DNA of 64,000 bases from Lepidostoma basale (taxonomy: Eukaryota; Arthropoda; Insecta; Trichoptera; Lepidostomatidae): assembly GCA_022606425.2 (NCBI GenBank), contig JAHDVF020000240.1, positions 2,418,001-2,482,000 on the forward strand. The letters run 5' to 3'. The number at the start of each line of letters is the position of its first letter. Within the stretch, counting starts at the first letter, position 1. The position numbers and the translations under genes are program-made. The notes under the pieces were generated by a model, which was not told the DNA's origin, searched no databases, and saw only the letters and a program-made list of their open reading frames with translations. Positions 31,862 to 42,024 of the stretch are shown here, piece by piece.

Positions 31862-32525
31862 GGTTTGACATTAGGCATGACAAGACAATATACTTTCTAA
31901 AGTCAAGAGTATTTGTCTCCTGAACGTACCTTCACTTATATGAAAGAAGACGTTCTCCGAGGAGACCGCCTTCAGCAAACTAATTGCTTTTCCCACCGGT
32001 GTCACCAGAGGCAGATTGGCATGTTGGTAAAACAATCTGTGCTGTCGCTGTCGGAGAAATCTATCAGGGACAAAAAGACCAACACCCTCTAGCATGGCCG
32101 AGTTCTCGAAATATCCTCTGATTAATTTAAAGAAACGGGTAATGAGATGCCCATCTCTTTGAAGCTGTAAAGAATTTGTTCCAAGCATTCCTAAAAAAAT
32201 GCCGTGGGATGGAGCCACGGATAACTACTATACTCCCTCATGTAGAGATACCTCGGAATTTTTATCTGAACCCTCTCCACCATAACGGAACATCTCGCCT
32301 CGTGAGGATTCCATATCACAGAACCACTTTCGAGTCTGCTCCAAACCAATGGGTTGTATAGGACTCTGAGCACATTGGGATCTCTGAAAACTCTTCCGGT
32401 CCGAATGATGAAGCCCAACATCCTCAGTGCAATGTCACAAATCCTCTCGATATGTGCACGAAATGTCAGCCTACTCGCATAGATGATTCCGAGATCTCTC
32501 ATCGTAGATACATGTGTTAATTGCT
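31862..32525 (-). pseudogene. LINE-H (Jockey/R1-like) RT C-terminus
   Basis: A minus-strand 103-codon frame (32191-32502) reads MRDLGIIYASRLTFRAHIER, LRMLGFIIRTGRVFRD, LYNPLVWSRLESGSVIWNPH and VERVQIKIPRYL. DLG...L.F..HI..I...A...LGFI.R and LV...LE....W.P...IE.VQ is the classic region after the RT catalytic core in Jockey/I/R1 clade LINEs. The remainder (31871-32190) continues in a shifted frame (RDGHLITRFFKL, RQHRLFYQHANLPLVTP). No catalytic motifs are present. Confidence 0.82.
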
Positions 32526-32859
32526 CATTATTTTGAATTGATCATGCCTTAGAGATTTTATCAAACATCCGCTTTTATCATCTCCCTGCAACATACGAGT
32601 ATATAAAAAATAACCAAAAATAAAACATTGTTCATACCGTTTCACGTACAGCCAATGGTATGATTGCTATGATCAAAAAACCTAATTATAAATGTTAACA
32701 TGGCTGCTTTGTTCAAAGTTGTTGTAGTTATAAAAATAACAAATAAGTCGGTCGTAAATACTCTACTAAATCTTTCATAGCATTTTATTTTATTGATACC
32801 ATATCAAATCAAAAGTAATAAAACTATTGAAATCGCACTGAATAAAATCCACGTTTTTA

Positions 32860-33085
32860 TGATAATCCATTGTTTTGGCGGAAACACTTTGATATTTCAA
32901 TATTATTAACAGTTTGAATAAAAACACTGTTATAGAATATCACAGTTTATTATATTTCTTTCGAATATGTCGAGACAGCTATTTCGCTAACCGATATTAG
33001 CATCATTAGTTGTAACAATCAACTGAGTTTTCGAATGAAATGTTATCAACTGTGATATTAAATATCAGTGTTTTTATTTAAAGTA
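32860..33085. repeat. Family A element
   Basis: Left terminus CATTGTTTTGGCGGAAACAC, ATATTATTAACAGTTTGAAT, hammerhead 32974-33009, then a right end (CGAATGAAATGTTATCAACT) lacking a ribozyme. Confidence 0.6.
32974..33009 (-). ncRNA. Degenerate hammerhead, family A
   Basis: Minus strand: CTAATGA (G5 to A), stem II GCTAAT/GTTAGC, GAAAT, AGCT, GTC. Confidence 0.45.
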
Positions 33086-33104
33086 AATAACGTTTTTTTA
33101 CAAA

Positions 33105-33300
33105 TTAATCAACTGTTTTTTCCACTTTTGTTTTCGGTTTTACAATTCCACTATCAGGAGAATAATATAAATGAGTGTTTATCATTTTCCCCATAATCAA
33201 AATGTTAAACTTTCTAAACATGTCGATTTAATTAAACGAGTGGAAAAATAGTATTTTAATTCATAAAAAATTGACATTATGGAATTTCAAAATGTAAACC
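33105..33300. repeat. Family E element, decayed
   Basis: TTTTTTCCACTTTTGTTTTC and the inverted GAGTGGAAAAATAGT end, with an AAACATGTCGA remnant at 33217-33227 on the plus strand. No ribozyme core left. Confidence 0.45.
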
Positions 33301-33554
33301 AGTAAGTTTATAAAAACCTTTTTTTGCCTACATTGTATTTTCACACAACATTTTTTCAATACTTTTTTTCACTTCATAGAAAATTTCGGGGCACATTAGC
33401 CCTTCTTTTGCAATATATATTTTTACAATAAAATGAAACAATATCGTAACTTATGTACGAATTATTAAGTCTAGACGTAGGCTAAATTGTAATTTAGTAA
33501 GAAGTGTGGAACAAAAGTAACAAATATATTATTGGAATTAATGGTTTCTAATCA

Positions 33555-33790
33555 AATTATATGTTGGGTATCTCGCTTGGAGACCATATACCCAACGTGG
33601 AGATTAGAAGACGCACCAGGGTCACCGATGCAGAGATATGCATTGCGAGGATGAAGTGGCAGTGGGCTGGTCATGTGGGTCGACGGGATGATGGAAGATG
33701 GAGAACACTGGCGAGAAACCGAGAGAGATGGCGTCGGGGTGGAGAGGCTTACGTCCAGCAGTGGGTGGAGACAAGCTGATGAAGAATCAG
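33555..33790 (+). pseudogene. RTE-like LINE-I fragment
   Basis: Reads MLGISLGDHIPNVEIRRRTR, VTDAEICIARMKWQWAGHVG, RRDDGRWRTLARNRERW then EAYVQQWVETS-stop. Same C-terminal segment as 16455-16990 but with a deletion between GRW and the GEAYVQQW end. Confidence 0.78.
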
Positions 33791-33899
33791 GCAACCAGGA
33801 AAACTTAATTCTATGTCCAACAATTAATTTTTTCCGTTTATCCCACATGAAATATGACGGTAGCTTAGGGTAGGTAATCTCAAGTCCAATAATTGATTT

Positions 33900-34570
33900 A
33901 TTTCGTATATCCCATAAAAATATAACGTTAGATTAGAATGTATTATGATTCGTTAATTCTTCAATCAAACAGTTCTAAATTCTTGAAGGTAATTCTTCAA
34001 AAACTCAAGGTACAGGTAATTTATTTATCACAGCATATTTCGTATGTAGTATATATGAACCTTTATAATCAGGGGAACGATATAAGATGAAGTTGAAAAC
34101 CCCAAACTGAATCCAAACATGACGAAATGTAAAAATACGAAAAATTAAAATCATTAACTTCTATCTCTAGAAGAGCATAAACAAAGAAGTTACTTTAAAA
34201 AAATTGTTTCATATGTACGATAATTATTCAATACAAACAAAGAACCAATTGCGGAGAAGCATTCAACGCTTAAACAATAGAACACCGCTTTGATGTTTCT
34301 CCTTTGTTTCAGTACCTCTGCCAACTGTCACCGAATATTGTAAGACAATGGACCTCATCTCGTGGGTCAACTCTTCGCGAGATAAGTCTTTATTCCCCGA
34401 AGATTTATCTTGGTTTATGCACACAGAACGACCAGTGCATTTGTATGTATTATTAACATTATTCAGCAATGGTACAGATTTAGACTTTAGGGGTTTTCAG
34501 ATATTTTTCTTTTATATAAAAAAAAATTATTTTGTTTACAACATGTCATTCAAACAAATTAAAGTCACTT
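33900..34570. other. Interval without recognised features
   Basis: Two overlapping frames on opposite strands (34263-34578) have no recognisable motif. A host exon cannot be excluded but nothing supports one. Confidence 0.35.
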
Positions 34571-34689
34571 TTTGTTGATGGTTGAGGTATTACTTTTGTA
34601 AAACTCCATTATTAATTTATAATAGCAAACACGATTGTTAAGTGGTTTAACTTGGATTTAATTTATATAAATTATATATTATAAATTGC

Positions 34690-34724
34690 GACAAATTTGT
34701 TTCGCCTTGCGAGGGCATTCTCAA
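34690..34724 (-). ncRNA. Hammerhead-like, family F, long stem III (U3/A8)
   Basis: Minus strand: TTGAGAA, stem II GCC/GGC, GAAAC, then ACAAATTTGT (self-complementary) and GTC. Only positions 3 and 8 depart from the core. Confidence 0.55.
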
Positions 34725-34741
34725 ACTCACAAAACTCAGTT

Positions 34742-34776
34742 TGAGAATTCCCTCACAAGGCGAAACAAATTTGTCA
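34742..34776 (+). ncRNA. Hammerhead-like, family F, long stem III (U3/A8)
   Basis: TTGAGAA, stem II TCC/GGC imperfect, GAAAC, ACAAATTTGT, GTC on the plus strand. Confidence 0.52.
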
Positions 34777-34869
34777 CAATTTATAACATATAAATTAAAT
34801 CCAAGTAAAACCACTAAACAATCGTGTTTACTATTATAAATTAGTCACATTTTGATTTGTATTTATGAA

Positions 34870-34935
34870 ACTTTCATTGCCGACCGGTTTCGAGACTATA
34901 CATAGATATCTTCACAAGATCACCGATGCATGCTA
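34870..34935 (-). repeat. Family G half motif
   Basis: GCCGACCGGTTTCGAGACTA: minus-strand GAAACCGGTC preserved, followed by a long unmatched hairpin and no clear box. Confidence 0.4.
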
Positions 34936-35116
34936 TAGAAATAAGTCAAGTTTAAAAAATACGTTATTTGTTTCTTAAAAATGACGTAAGACTCAATATT
35001 GAATAATTAATATTGATGCAAAAATATGTAATTTAATTTATTTTATTTTATTTGGTAGAAACGTGTTTTGCATTGCTTGCGCATTATGAAATATTAGATT
35101 TATCTTGCTTTATCTT

Positions 35117-35352
35117 GACGACCTTCGTGGCAGAGTGGTAAGAGCTCTGACTTCCATACCGGAGGTCCCGGGTTCGATTCCCGGCGATGGCAGTGTGATT
35201 GTCACACTGTCTTTGGTCTGGTGTAGAATTCACGTGACAATAAAATGGCGATAGATTGGCTACCTATCACATGTCATGTGAATCATCAGTATAATAGCTA
35301 AAAATAATGTGTACAAGCGACCTGTTGTATACAAGAAAGAAAGAAAGAAAAA
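35117..35352 (+). repeat. SINE1, tRNA-derived, full length
   Basis: GACGACCTTCGTGGCAGAGT head with A box TGGCAGAGTGGTA (35128-35140) and B box GGTTCGATTCC (35171-35181). The tRNA-like part is followed by a conserved body (TAGAATTCACGTGACAATAA, GCGATAGATTGGCTACCTAT) and an AAAG-repeat tail (35332-35350). Best of four longer copies; the others are at 39506, 46555 (minus) and 50071. Confidence 0.85.
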
Positions 35353-35802
35353 ATGTTCGCTTTTTTATTTTTTATTTACTTTTCCAAATGTAAAGAATCA
35401 CATATTATACTATTAATAATTTTGTTATTCGTCTTCCGGTTGCATTTCAGATCTCCTCGACGTTGACTATCACTCGAGAGTAGGAGTCTCTGTCCCTAGC
35501 AATTCGAAACAGCTCATCGATGCTCCTCAAACCAGTCCAGTCCCTTATGTAGTGGAGCCAGGAGATTTACCTCCTGCCAACTCTTTGCCGACCCTCTATT
35601 TTCCCCTCAATGATCTGGTCCAGTGAATTCTATTTTTTTTCCCTCATTGCATGACCTAAATATCCCACCCTGAACATAATTTATATATTCTCTCCATTAC
35701 CAAATATAAAACAAGTTGATTAGAGAGTTTGTAAATTAATTCTAATAAATTTTAATAAAAATAAGTTTTTCGTGCTTCAGTATATTTTATAAATCATAAA
35801 AA

Positions 35803-36425
35803 ACTAACTAACTAACCATCACGCCGTCTCCCCGAAATGGTAGGCAGAAAGAATAGACTGCCACACTTTAACCGAAGCGGCACTCCATCCTTCTCTTTTC
35901 GCCCCGCGGGCGACGTGGTGTGGTTTGTTGCGAACCTCATCGCCACCAATAGGCATCTACCGCGCACACCTCGATCCCAAAACACCCACAAAATTCATCT
36001 AAAATAATTAATATAAAATATAATGATATAAAATAAAATAACACAATAAAAATAATTTAACACATAATGTTATTTTTAGGTGGTGCACATATTGTTTATT
36101 TAATTTATGTTCCACGTATCCAACGTTTTTTTAATGAGCTGTAATTAGGCACATAAAACAAACCAACACCAGCAAGAACTTAAAAATAATATTGAATAAT
36201 TTATTCAAATTGTCATTGGAACAAATGAAAAATCTATTTTTACACCTGTCAAAATTCTTTATATAAACGAAAAAACTTGTATAATTTTAACATCAAAACG
36301 GTACAAACGTATTACGTGTCACAATTAACTATAACAAAGTGCGGCAACAATTATATTGACCAAAACAATTCACTTATACACGAAATATCTATAAATTTAC
36401 GGGAGCACCACATGAACCATAAATA
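35803..36425 (-). mobile_element. LINE-A-tailed non-autonomous element, copy 2
   Basis: AACTAACTAACCATCACGCC terminus, GCACTCCATCCTTCTCTTTT, CGCCCCGCGGGCGACGTGGT, then the AT-rich body ending at AGGCACCACATGAACC-like sequence. Same order as copies 1 and 3, with several internal deletions. Confidence 0.75.
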
Positions 36426-36429
36426 AAGG

Positions 36430-37084
36430 GGTTTCTTACTACTTTGTGTCGATATAAATAAACTCACGCAGGTTGCATTAACAGTGTTTGATAACGCTGA
36501 GTTAATGATAAAAGTTAATCAAATCTAGTATATTAATTTATTATCGACGTAATTAAAATATACTTAATTCGATATAATGAAACATCTATATAACTGATAT
36601 TTTCTTTAATGTGTATACGTTAAAAACATTAGCATATTTATTGTTTCTTGAAAAATAATATAAAACTCGACATTAAATACATAATACAAATGAAAACGTT
36701 CGTTTTCTTTTATAGAAATTTAATTATATTTTATAATTATGTATTTTTAAATTTCATTTCGATTAAATTAGTATACGATTTTGAATTGGTTAGTTGGGAT
36801 CTGTCATATATTTTATTAATTGGCATCCTGATCGGTGTCAGGATCGACCCCGTGACACCCGGACACGGGAACGCCTGCCCTACCACGGGCCATTAATCCA
36901 ATCAGTTGTAGCAGTGGCGGCACATCCTTGCATACATATCGGGAAATGTTAAATGCCTTGCTTTACAACTAGTGTGAGCCGCCTTCTAACCCGCAAGGGG
37001 ATACCTTGAAATATTTTAATACATACAAATTATTTCGTTAACAATCATATAAAACTCCATATCATACGAAGATGCAAACTGGAA
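36430..37084. other. Mixed interval: family F scraps and a GC-rich patch
   Basis: 36640-36745 resembles the outer arm of family F (TTGTTTCTTGAAAAATAATA, GAAAACGTTCGTTTTC) and 37040-37060 its terminus (TATAAAACTCCATAT). Between them 36835-37010 is GC-rich (GACACCCGGACACGGGAACG) with no known motif. Confidence 0.4.
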
Positions 37085-37223
37085 ACTGAATATGGTTGAT
37101 CAAGGTGTTTACAGGACTTATGACCCGTCATTGGTTGGGTTAAACGCACGCTTTATGTAATTACAACATTCCCCATTCCACCTATTTCTTTATGACCATG
37201 TAGGACAAATTTTGGAGGTTGTA
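37085..37223. repeat. Repeat upstream of mariner
   Basis: Reverse complement of 28325-28500. Ends two bases before the mariner TIR, at its TA. Confidence 0.7.
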
Positions 37224-37225
37224 TA

Positions 37226-38520
37226 TTAGGTCCTAACATATGAAATTGGCGTTTTGCCGTACTGGCAACTTTGATCTCAAATATATTCTCTTTGGTTAGG
37301 AATTCCAAATTCAAAATTATACAGCTATTTACTCAAGTATTTGTGTTTCGAAAATTATAATTCATTTGTTTTTTCCTTAATTGTTTTCTTTTCTTTGCGT
37401 CACTCAGTTTACAAAATGGAAAACTTGAATTATCGCGTTATTTACGAGTACGAGTTCCACCGTGGCACCAGTGCTGCAGAAACGGCTCGAAGAATTAATG
37501 ATGTGTATGGCGACGGTGCCGCAAAACAAAAAAAAAACACAGTGCGTTTTTGGTTCCAAAGTTTTCGTTCTGGAAATTTCGACCTGCAGAACAAGCCCCG
37601 TGGACGGCCGGAGGCCAAAGTTGATAATGAAGAATTGAAGGCTATTGTGGAAGCGGATCCATCGCAAACCACGTCCGAGTTAGCTGCAGGCTGCGGTGTT
37701 AGTGATAAAACTGTTTTAATCCACTTGAAGCAAATTGGGAAGGTGAAAAAGCTTGAAAGGTGGGTACCTCACGAATTGAGTGAAGCAAATCAACAAACGC
37801 GCGTTGACTGCTGCGTTGCATTACTCAACCGGCACAATAATGAAGGGATTTTGAATCGAATCATTACCTGTGATGAAAAGTGGATCCTGTATGATAATCG
37901 GAAGCGCTCATCGCAATGGCTGAACCCTGCCGAACCAGCCAAACCATGCCCCAAGCGAAAATTGGCTCCAAAAAAGTTACTTGTGAGCGTTTGGTGGACT
38001 AGTGCTGGTGTCGTTCACTACAGCTTTCTTAAATCTGGCCAGACGATTACGGCAGATGTCTATTGTCAGCAACTGCAAACCATGATGGAAAAGCTAGCTG
38101 CTAAACAACCGAGGCTGGTTAATTGCTCTAGGCCACTGCTGCTTCATGATAACGCTAGACCACACACTGCACAACAGACGGCTACCAAATTAGAAGAGCT
38201 TCAATTGGAATGTCTAAGACATCCACCGTACTCTCCGGACCTTGCCCCAACAGATTACTATTTTTTTCGAAATTTGGATAACTTCTTGCAAGGGAAAAAA
38301 TTCAACTCCGATGGGGCAGTCCAAACCGACTTCAAAGATTTTATTGATTCCCGTCCGAATGGTTTTTTTTAGTAAAGGGATCGATGAACTACCTATGAGA
38401 TGGCAAAAGTGCATAGATAGCAATGGTACATACTTTGATTAAATAAATATATTATATTTAAAAAAAATCAACTTTATGTTCCTCCCATACAAAACGCCAA
38501 TTTCATATGTAAGGACCTAA
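37226..38520 (+). mobile_element. mariner transposon, nearly intact
   Basis: 1295 bp with matching inverted ends: TTAGGTCCTAACATATGAAA at the left and its near-perfect complement (CATATGTAAGGACCTAA) at the right. A TA lies on each side (37224-37225, 38521-38522), as expected for the TA target of mariner. Encodes a transposase at 37416-38372. Confidence 0.93.
37416..38372 (+). CDS. mariner transposase, late frameshift
   Basis: Cut-and-paste transposase acting on the element's own TIRs. The N-terminus (about residues 1-110) has the paired helix-turn-helix DNA-binding region, including the R.W...F-type RFWFQSFRSGNF and a GRP linker (RGRPEAK). WVPHEL, the linker motif important for dimerisation in mariners, is at 116-121. 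The catalytic triad is D153 (TCDEKW), D245 (HDNARPHT) and D280 (SPDLAPTDYYFF); 34 residues separate the last two, which is the D,D34D signature of mariner. I start at the Met of MENLNY; the open frame extends 25 codons further upstream. Two oddities: an A-rich tract gives an extra KK near residue 39-40 relative to the decayed copy, and a T8 tract after RPNG shifts the frame so translation stops at FF. The next frame continues with SKGIDELPMRWQKCIDSNGT to a stop at 38442, restoring a usual length of about 340. As is, probably truncated and inactive. Confidence 0.93.
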   Translation: MENLNYRVIYEYEFHRGTSAAETARRINDVYGDGAAKQKKNTVRFWFQSFRSGNFDLQNKPRGRPEAKVDNEELKAIVEADPSQTTSELAAGCGVSDKTVLIHLKQIGKVKKLERWVPHELSEANQQTRVDCCVALLNRHNNEGILNRIITCDEKWILYDNRKRSSQWLNPAEPAKPCPKRKLAPKKLLVSVWWTSAGVVHYSFLKSGQTITADVYCQQLQTMMEKLAAKQPRLVNCSRPLLLHDNARPHTAQQTATKLEELQLECLRHPPYSPDLAPTDYYFFRNLDNFLQGKKFNSDGAVQTDFKDFIDSRPNGFF

Positions 38521-38624
38521 TATTTAGTGTAAAAAAAAATTATTGTAATAATAATTGCTATAATTGGATATTCCACAAACTTGGAAGACATCGTGTACTT
38601 GAAGGCATTCATAAACATATTTCA

Positions 38625-38705
38625 AATCATACTTAATACTAATGAAGACGTGCATTTTCTGGAAGGTTTATTAAGTTTTATGTGATTGGCGTTATCAATT
38701 TTTTA
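38625..38705 (-). repeat. Family F arm scrap
   Basis: TAATGAAGACGTGCATTTTC, GGAAGGTTTATTAAGTTTTA resembles the outer arm of family F; no ribozyme. Confidence 0.35.
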
Positions 38706-38737
38706 AAGCATATTATAATTTAACTTCTATATAATTA

Positions 38738-39165
38738 ACTTGATGTACGGCTGCGAGACATGGTGCCTATCCGAAAGGGATAAGCGGAGACTAGAGGCTT
38801 TTGAGATGTGGTCCTATAGAAGACTCTTTGGAATTTCCTGGAGAGACCACATCACGAATGAGGAAGTTCTTCAAGGAATCGAAGGAGGAAGGCACCTGCT
38901 CAGGACCTTGTCCGAAAGGCGTGCAAGATGGATCGGCCATGTCATACGTCAAGAAGGTCTCTTGCATGCCATAATGGAGGGTATGATCGAGGGGACAAAC
39001 TCTAGGGGACGCCCACGCCGAGAGTACCTGGAGGACCTGTTGGTGGACGTACGCTGCTCATCATATGCAGATCTCAAAAGAGCCGCACAAGACAGGGAAA
39101 AGTGGAAGAGAATAATGGAAGAAATTGCTGCAAACCAATCCCAGGATTGAAACCAGAGAAGAAGA
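38738..39165 (+). pseudogene. LINE-K C-terminal region
   Basis: Plus-strand 136-codon frame: MMYGCETWCLSERDKRRLEA, FEMWSYRRLFGISWRDHITN, EVLQGI, RRARWIGHVIRQEGLLHAIM, RGRPRREYLEDLL and QDREKWKRIMEEIA-stop. This is the C-terminus downstream of RT in an RTE/Jockey-like LINE (YGCETW, RLEAFEMW.YRR). It is open through to the stop, then GAGAAGAAGATAA, a GAA-type tail. 5' truncated. The related opposite-strand scrap KISWTERITNEELLKQI is at 56323-56395. Confidence 0.85.
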
Positions 39166-39199
39166 TAATTAAGTTTTACTTTGGTTTAACATTAAAATA

Positions 39200-39505
39200 C
39201 ATTGTTACTAAAATACCCGATTACGTCGTTGGGGTTAAGAACATGCGAAAGTACCTCCCGGACATCTGATTGACTTCACAATAGAAGTGCAGTGCTCCTC
39301 CGTAGGGGAGGAGTCGTGAATCAAGATCTTTCTCTATTGTTACGGGACAATACGAGGCCCATCGGGCCCAAGGTAATCCTCGAGGATGCGGCTCATTGTC
39401 TTTGCCGAAGCGTCGCAGTACCAAGTAATAATTTGTTGATGTGAGCAGGTAAATACGTCACTACAATTGATACATTGTAAATAAGCATACCTTCTATGTG
39501 ATATG
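39200..39505. other. Moderately GC-rich interval
   Basis: 39300-39420 contains GTAGGGGAGGAGTCGTG and GGGCCCAAGGTAATCC. The minus-strand frame has no recognisable motif. Confidence 0.3.
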
Positions 39506-39710
39506 AAGACCTTCGTGTCAGAGTGGCAAGATCTATGACTGCAAAGGTCTCGGGTTCGATTCCCCGCAATGACAGGGTGATAAAAAAATCGCATGCTGTC
39601 TTTGGATGGTAGAATTCATGTGACAATAAAAATTGTGATAGACTTACTACCCATCACATAAAGCTTGAAATTTTAATATACTAATTGGGTTCATTTATAT
39701 ACAATATACG
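39506..39710 (+). repeat. SINE1, decayed copy
   Basis: GAAGACCTTCGTGTCAGAGT head, B box GGTTCGATTCC (39553-39563), then AGAATTCATGTGACAATAAA and CCATCACATA. Short deletions in the body; tail lost. Confidence 0.72.
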
Positions 39711-39727
39711 TATTATATATAATAATA

Positions 39728-39893
39728 AAATCGGCCATGTGAGGAGTCAGAGAAATCGACGCTCGTGCATGACACGATGTCTGAATGTTGAGGAAGCGAG
39801 AGAAATATGTCAGGAAGGAAAAGTGTGGCAGTCCATTCTCTCTGCCTACCCCTTCGGGGAGACGGCGTGATGGTTATTATTTAGTTAGTTTAA
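39728..39893 (+). pseudogene. LINE-A 3' end
   Basis: IGHVRSQRNRRSCMTRCLNV, EEAREICQEGKVWQSILSAY, PFGETA-stop, then GGTTATTATTTAGTTAG. Frame unbroken over the last ~55 codons; strongly 5' truncated. Confidence 0.8.
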
Positions 39894-40114
39894 TATAATA
39901 AGGGGAAAGCAACAGGAAACTACCACATTAAAGGCCCAAGTGGCATCCCAAGTACCAGCAAAGATATGACTTTATCGCATACCATATTTAATAAAACATC
40001 GACTGTACATAGTAGATTGGATTAAAAACATTGACCTTGAATGTAAGTACAATGAACCGACCGGAATATTTAATAATCATTTACGTTTATAAATCATAAT
40101 ATAATATAATAATA

Positions 40115-40360
40115 ATTATATAAAACTCCATATTAAATAATTAATACGAATGAAAACGTCAGTTTTCTAGAAGTTTTATTATATTTTATGGGAATGGAAT
40201 GTTTCGCCCTTCTAAGGGAATGACATGTTACCCCCTTCTTTCTACATTTGATAATACCTTAGAAGGGCGAAACATGTCATTCCCATAAAATACAATAAAA
40301 CTTTTAGGAAACTGACGTTTTCATCCCTATTAATTATTTAATATGGAGTTTTATATAATT
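40115..40360. repeat. Family F foldback
   Basis: Complete: TATAAAACTCCATATTAAAT terminus at 40119-40138 and its complement at 40330-40355; arms TCTAGAAGTTTTATTATATT. The left-arm motif is scrambled by a partial duplication (GGGAATGGAATG then GGGAATGACATG); the right-arm motif is at 40248-40278. Confidence 0.8.
40248..40278 (+). ncRNA. Hammerhead-like, family F (U3/A8)
   Basis: TTGATAA, stem II CCTT/AGGG, GAAAC, AT, GTC. Confidence 0.52.
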
Positions 40361-40361
40361 A

Positions 40362-40560
40362 TTATTCATGAGAACGTAACGTTGATCAAATATCTATTAT
40401 GTTTTCTCGGAATGACTTGTTTCGCCTTACTAGTGCATTATGAAATATTTATAATGCCTTAGCAAGGCGAAACATTTTCTTTCCATAAAATATAATAAAA
40501 CTTCTCGATAAGTAACATTTTTATTCCTATTAATCATTTAATATGGAGTTTAACATCATT
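40362..40560. repeat. Second family F foldback
   Basis: CGGAATGACTTGTTTCGCCT versus AAGGCGAAACATTTTC, arms meeting near 40450; right terminus TTTAATATGGAGTTTAACAT. Motif on the left arm at 40414-40444; the right arm has lost GTC. Confidence 0.7.
40414..40444 (-). ncRNA. Hammerhead-like, family F
   Basis: Minus strand: TTCATAA (G5 to C, A8), stem II GC/GC with AGTAAGGC, GAAAC, AA, GTC. Confidence 0.4.
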
Positions 40561-40925
40561 GCTCAACAACCAATAAATGGGTTGTCATTTCTAATTTGCC
40601 TTAATATTGAGATAATCAAATGATTTTACTGAAATCTCTTGATGGAAGTTAATATTAAATAATAATTAAATAAAACGATGTTTTTAATTACTTAGACAAA
40701 AATGGAAGTAGTTAAAAAACATTGTTTTATTTAATTATTATTTAATATTGAGTACTGATAAAAAACCTTAACGAATTAAATATTGAGAAAACGTGCAATT
40801 TATATAATGTTTCTATATTTTAGGGTGCTAAATTTTGACAATGTTAATTCCGTAATATAAATTAAAACTTTACGTTTTAATACTTTAAATTAATTCACAT
40901 ATACTCGTATATCATTTACCTCAAA

Positions 40926-41181
40926 GGCGGGCCACACTGTGGATAAACATCGGTTGTATAGGACTTCTATTTCATTCTACGCCGGGTAAAATAATGCGAG
41001 GAAGAGAGATAAACGTACCATGTTTGGTTGTGCATGTTTGTTTGTTGCACATGGTACGTTTATCTCTCTTCCTCGCATTATTTTACCCGGCGTAGAATGA
41101 GATAGATAACTGTTTGAATAAACACGAATCCCTATGGATTTCACGTGTTTATGCGGTTTGTTTATCAGTGTGGCCCGCACT
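40926..41181. mobile_element. MITE with perfect 52-bp hairpin
   Basis: Outer imperfect TIRs: GCGGGCCACACTGTGGATAA at the left and TTATCAGTGTGGCCCGC at the right. Inside, 40972-41023 is perfectly complementary to 41049-41100 around a 25-nt loop. No coding capacity. The perfect inner arms imply recent formation, gene conversion or replication slippage. Confidence 0.8.
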
Positions 41182-41334
41182 TCAATATTGATTATACATA
41201 ACATAAATATGTACTACTTTTTTATGATAATCAAATGATTTTATTGAAATTTCTTGATGGAAGTTCATTTTAAATAATAATTAAATAAAACGATGTTTTT
41301 TAACTACTTCCACTTTTGTCTTTATTTAGACAGA

Positions 41335-41367
41335 GACCGGTTTCGCCAGGCTCGCTGGCATCGACAG
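41335..41367 (-). ncRNA. Hammerhead-like, family G
   Basis: Minus strand: CTGTCGA (A6 to U), stem II GCCAG/CTGGC perfect with loop CGAGC, GAAAC, CG, GTC. Confidence 0.6.
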
Positions 41368-41407
41368 ACTGGTCTGTCATGGTCTGTCTGTCGTGGCATG
41401 GACCAGT

Positions 41408-41440
41408 CTGTCGATGCCAGCGAGCCTGGCGAAACCGGTC
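41408..41440 (+). ncRNA. Hammerhead-like, family G
   Basis: CTGTCGA, GCCAG/CTGGC loop CGAGC, GAAAC, CG, GTC; mirror of 41335-41367. Confidence 0.6.
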
Positions 41441-41933
41441 GCTGTCTAAATAAAGACAAAAGTGGAAGTAGTTAAAAAACATCGTTTTATTTAATTACTA
41501 CTTTTTATGATTTCACCACATTGTTTAAACAGAAATAAATAACCCTCTACACACTTATATTTATAATTTTCAGAATTCATTAAATATACTCGTATATGTG
41601 AGAACCAAGAATAAAAAAACAATTCAAATAAACATAGAAAGAAAACATATTTATTTATAAAAACTCATTTTGTGAGAGACATACTCGTAAGTCGACTAAA
41701 TCCCTTTGGAAGATTGATAACACATATATATTCAAAATTGATTCATAAAACCATGATGAACAAATTAAAAGCTTACTTACCCTTACTTGTATTTGTTATA
41801 ACAAATATTTTGAATAAATATATCATATTATTTTTAAGTTCTTATTGGGGTCCAGGTATTATTAATCTTGGAAAAAGAAAATAAATCAATTATTGGACTA
41901 GAAGTTATTTCTAATATACAATAATTAACTGCA

Positions 41934-41966
41934 CTGATGAAGGGTTGGTGTGTCCGAAGCATCGTT
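41934..41966 (+). ncRNA. Degenerate hammerhead, family B relative
   Basis: CTGATGA is canonical, stem II GG..CC weak, GAAGC and GTT. A short single arm, followed by a family-B-like flank. Confidence 0.4.
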
Positions 41967-42024
41967 GTGTTAATTTAATTTTAAAAAATAATTATGTGTT
42001 GTTTACAAAGAAATAAGCTTTTTC

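Larger units (their letters stand above)
34575..34855. repeat. Family F (long stem III) foldback
   Basis: Near-perfect inverted repeat centred at about 34732. ACACGATTGTTAAGTGGTTT and GTTTCGCCTTGCGAGGGCAT reappear complemented on the right arm. Ends at ATTTATAATAG. Related to 54985-55410. Confidence 0.82.
41222..41515. repeat. Family G foldback with two ribozymes
   Basis: Arms of about 85 bp (41284-41367 and 41405-41488) including ACTACTTCCACTTTTGTCTT and its complement. Short similar frames on both strands are by-products of the symmetry. Outer sequence (ATTTCTTGATGGAAGTTCAT) also at 40630 and 2960. Confidence 0.82.

Noticed and set aside
35117..35190. Genuine tRNA gene
   Set aside because: A and B boxes are present but the sequence continues into a conserved non-tRNA body with an AAAG tail and is repeated several times; it is a SINE head.
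41293..41482. Nearly identical short frames (MFFNYFHFCLYLD...) on both strands
   Set aside because: By-product of the family G inverted repeat; the symmetry gives the same peptide on both strands.
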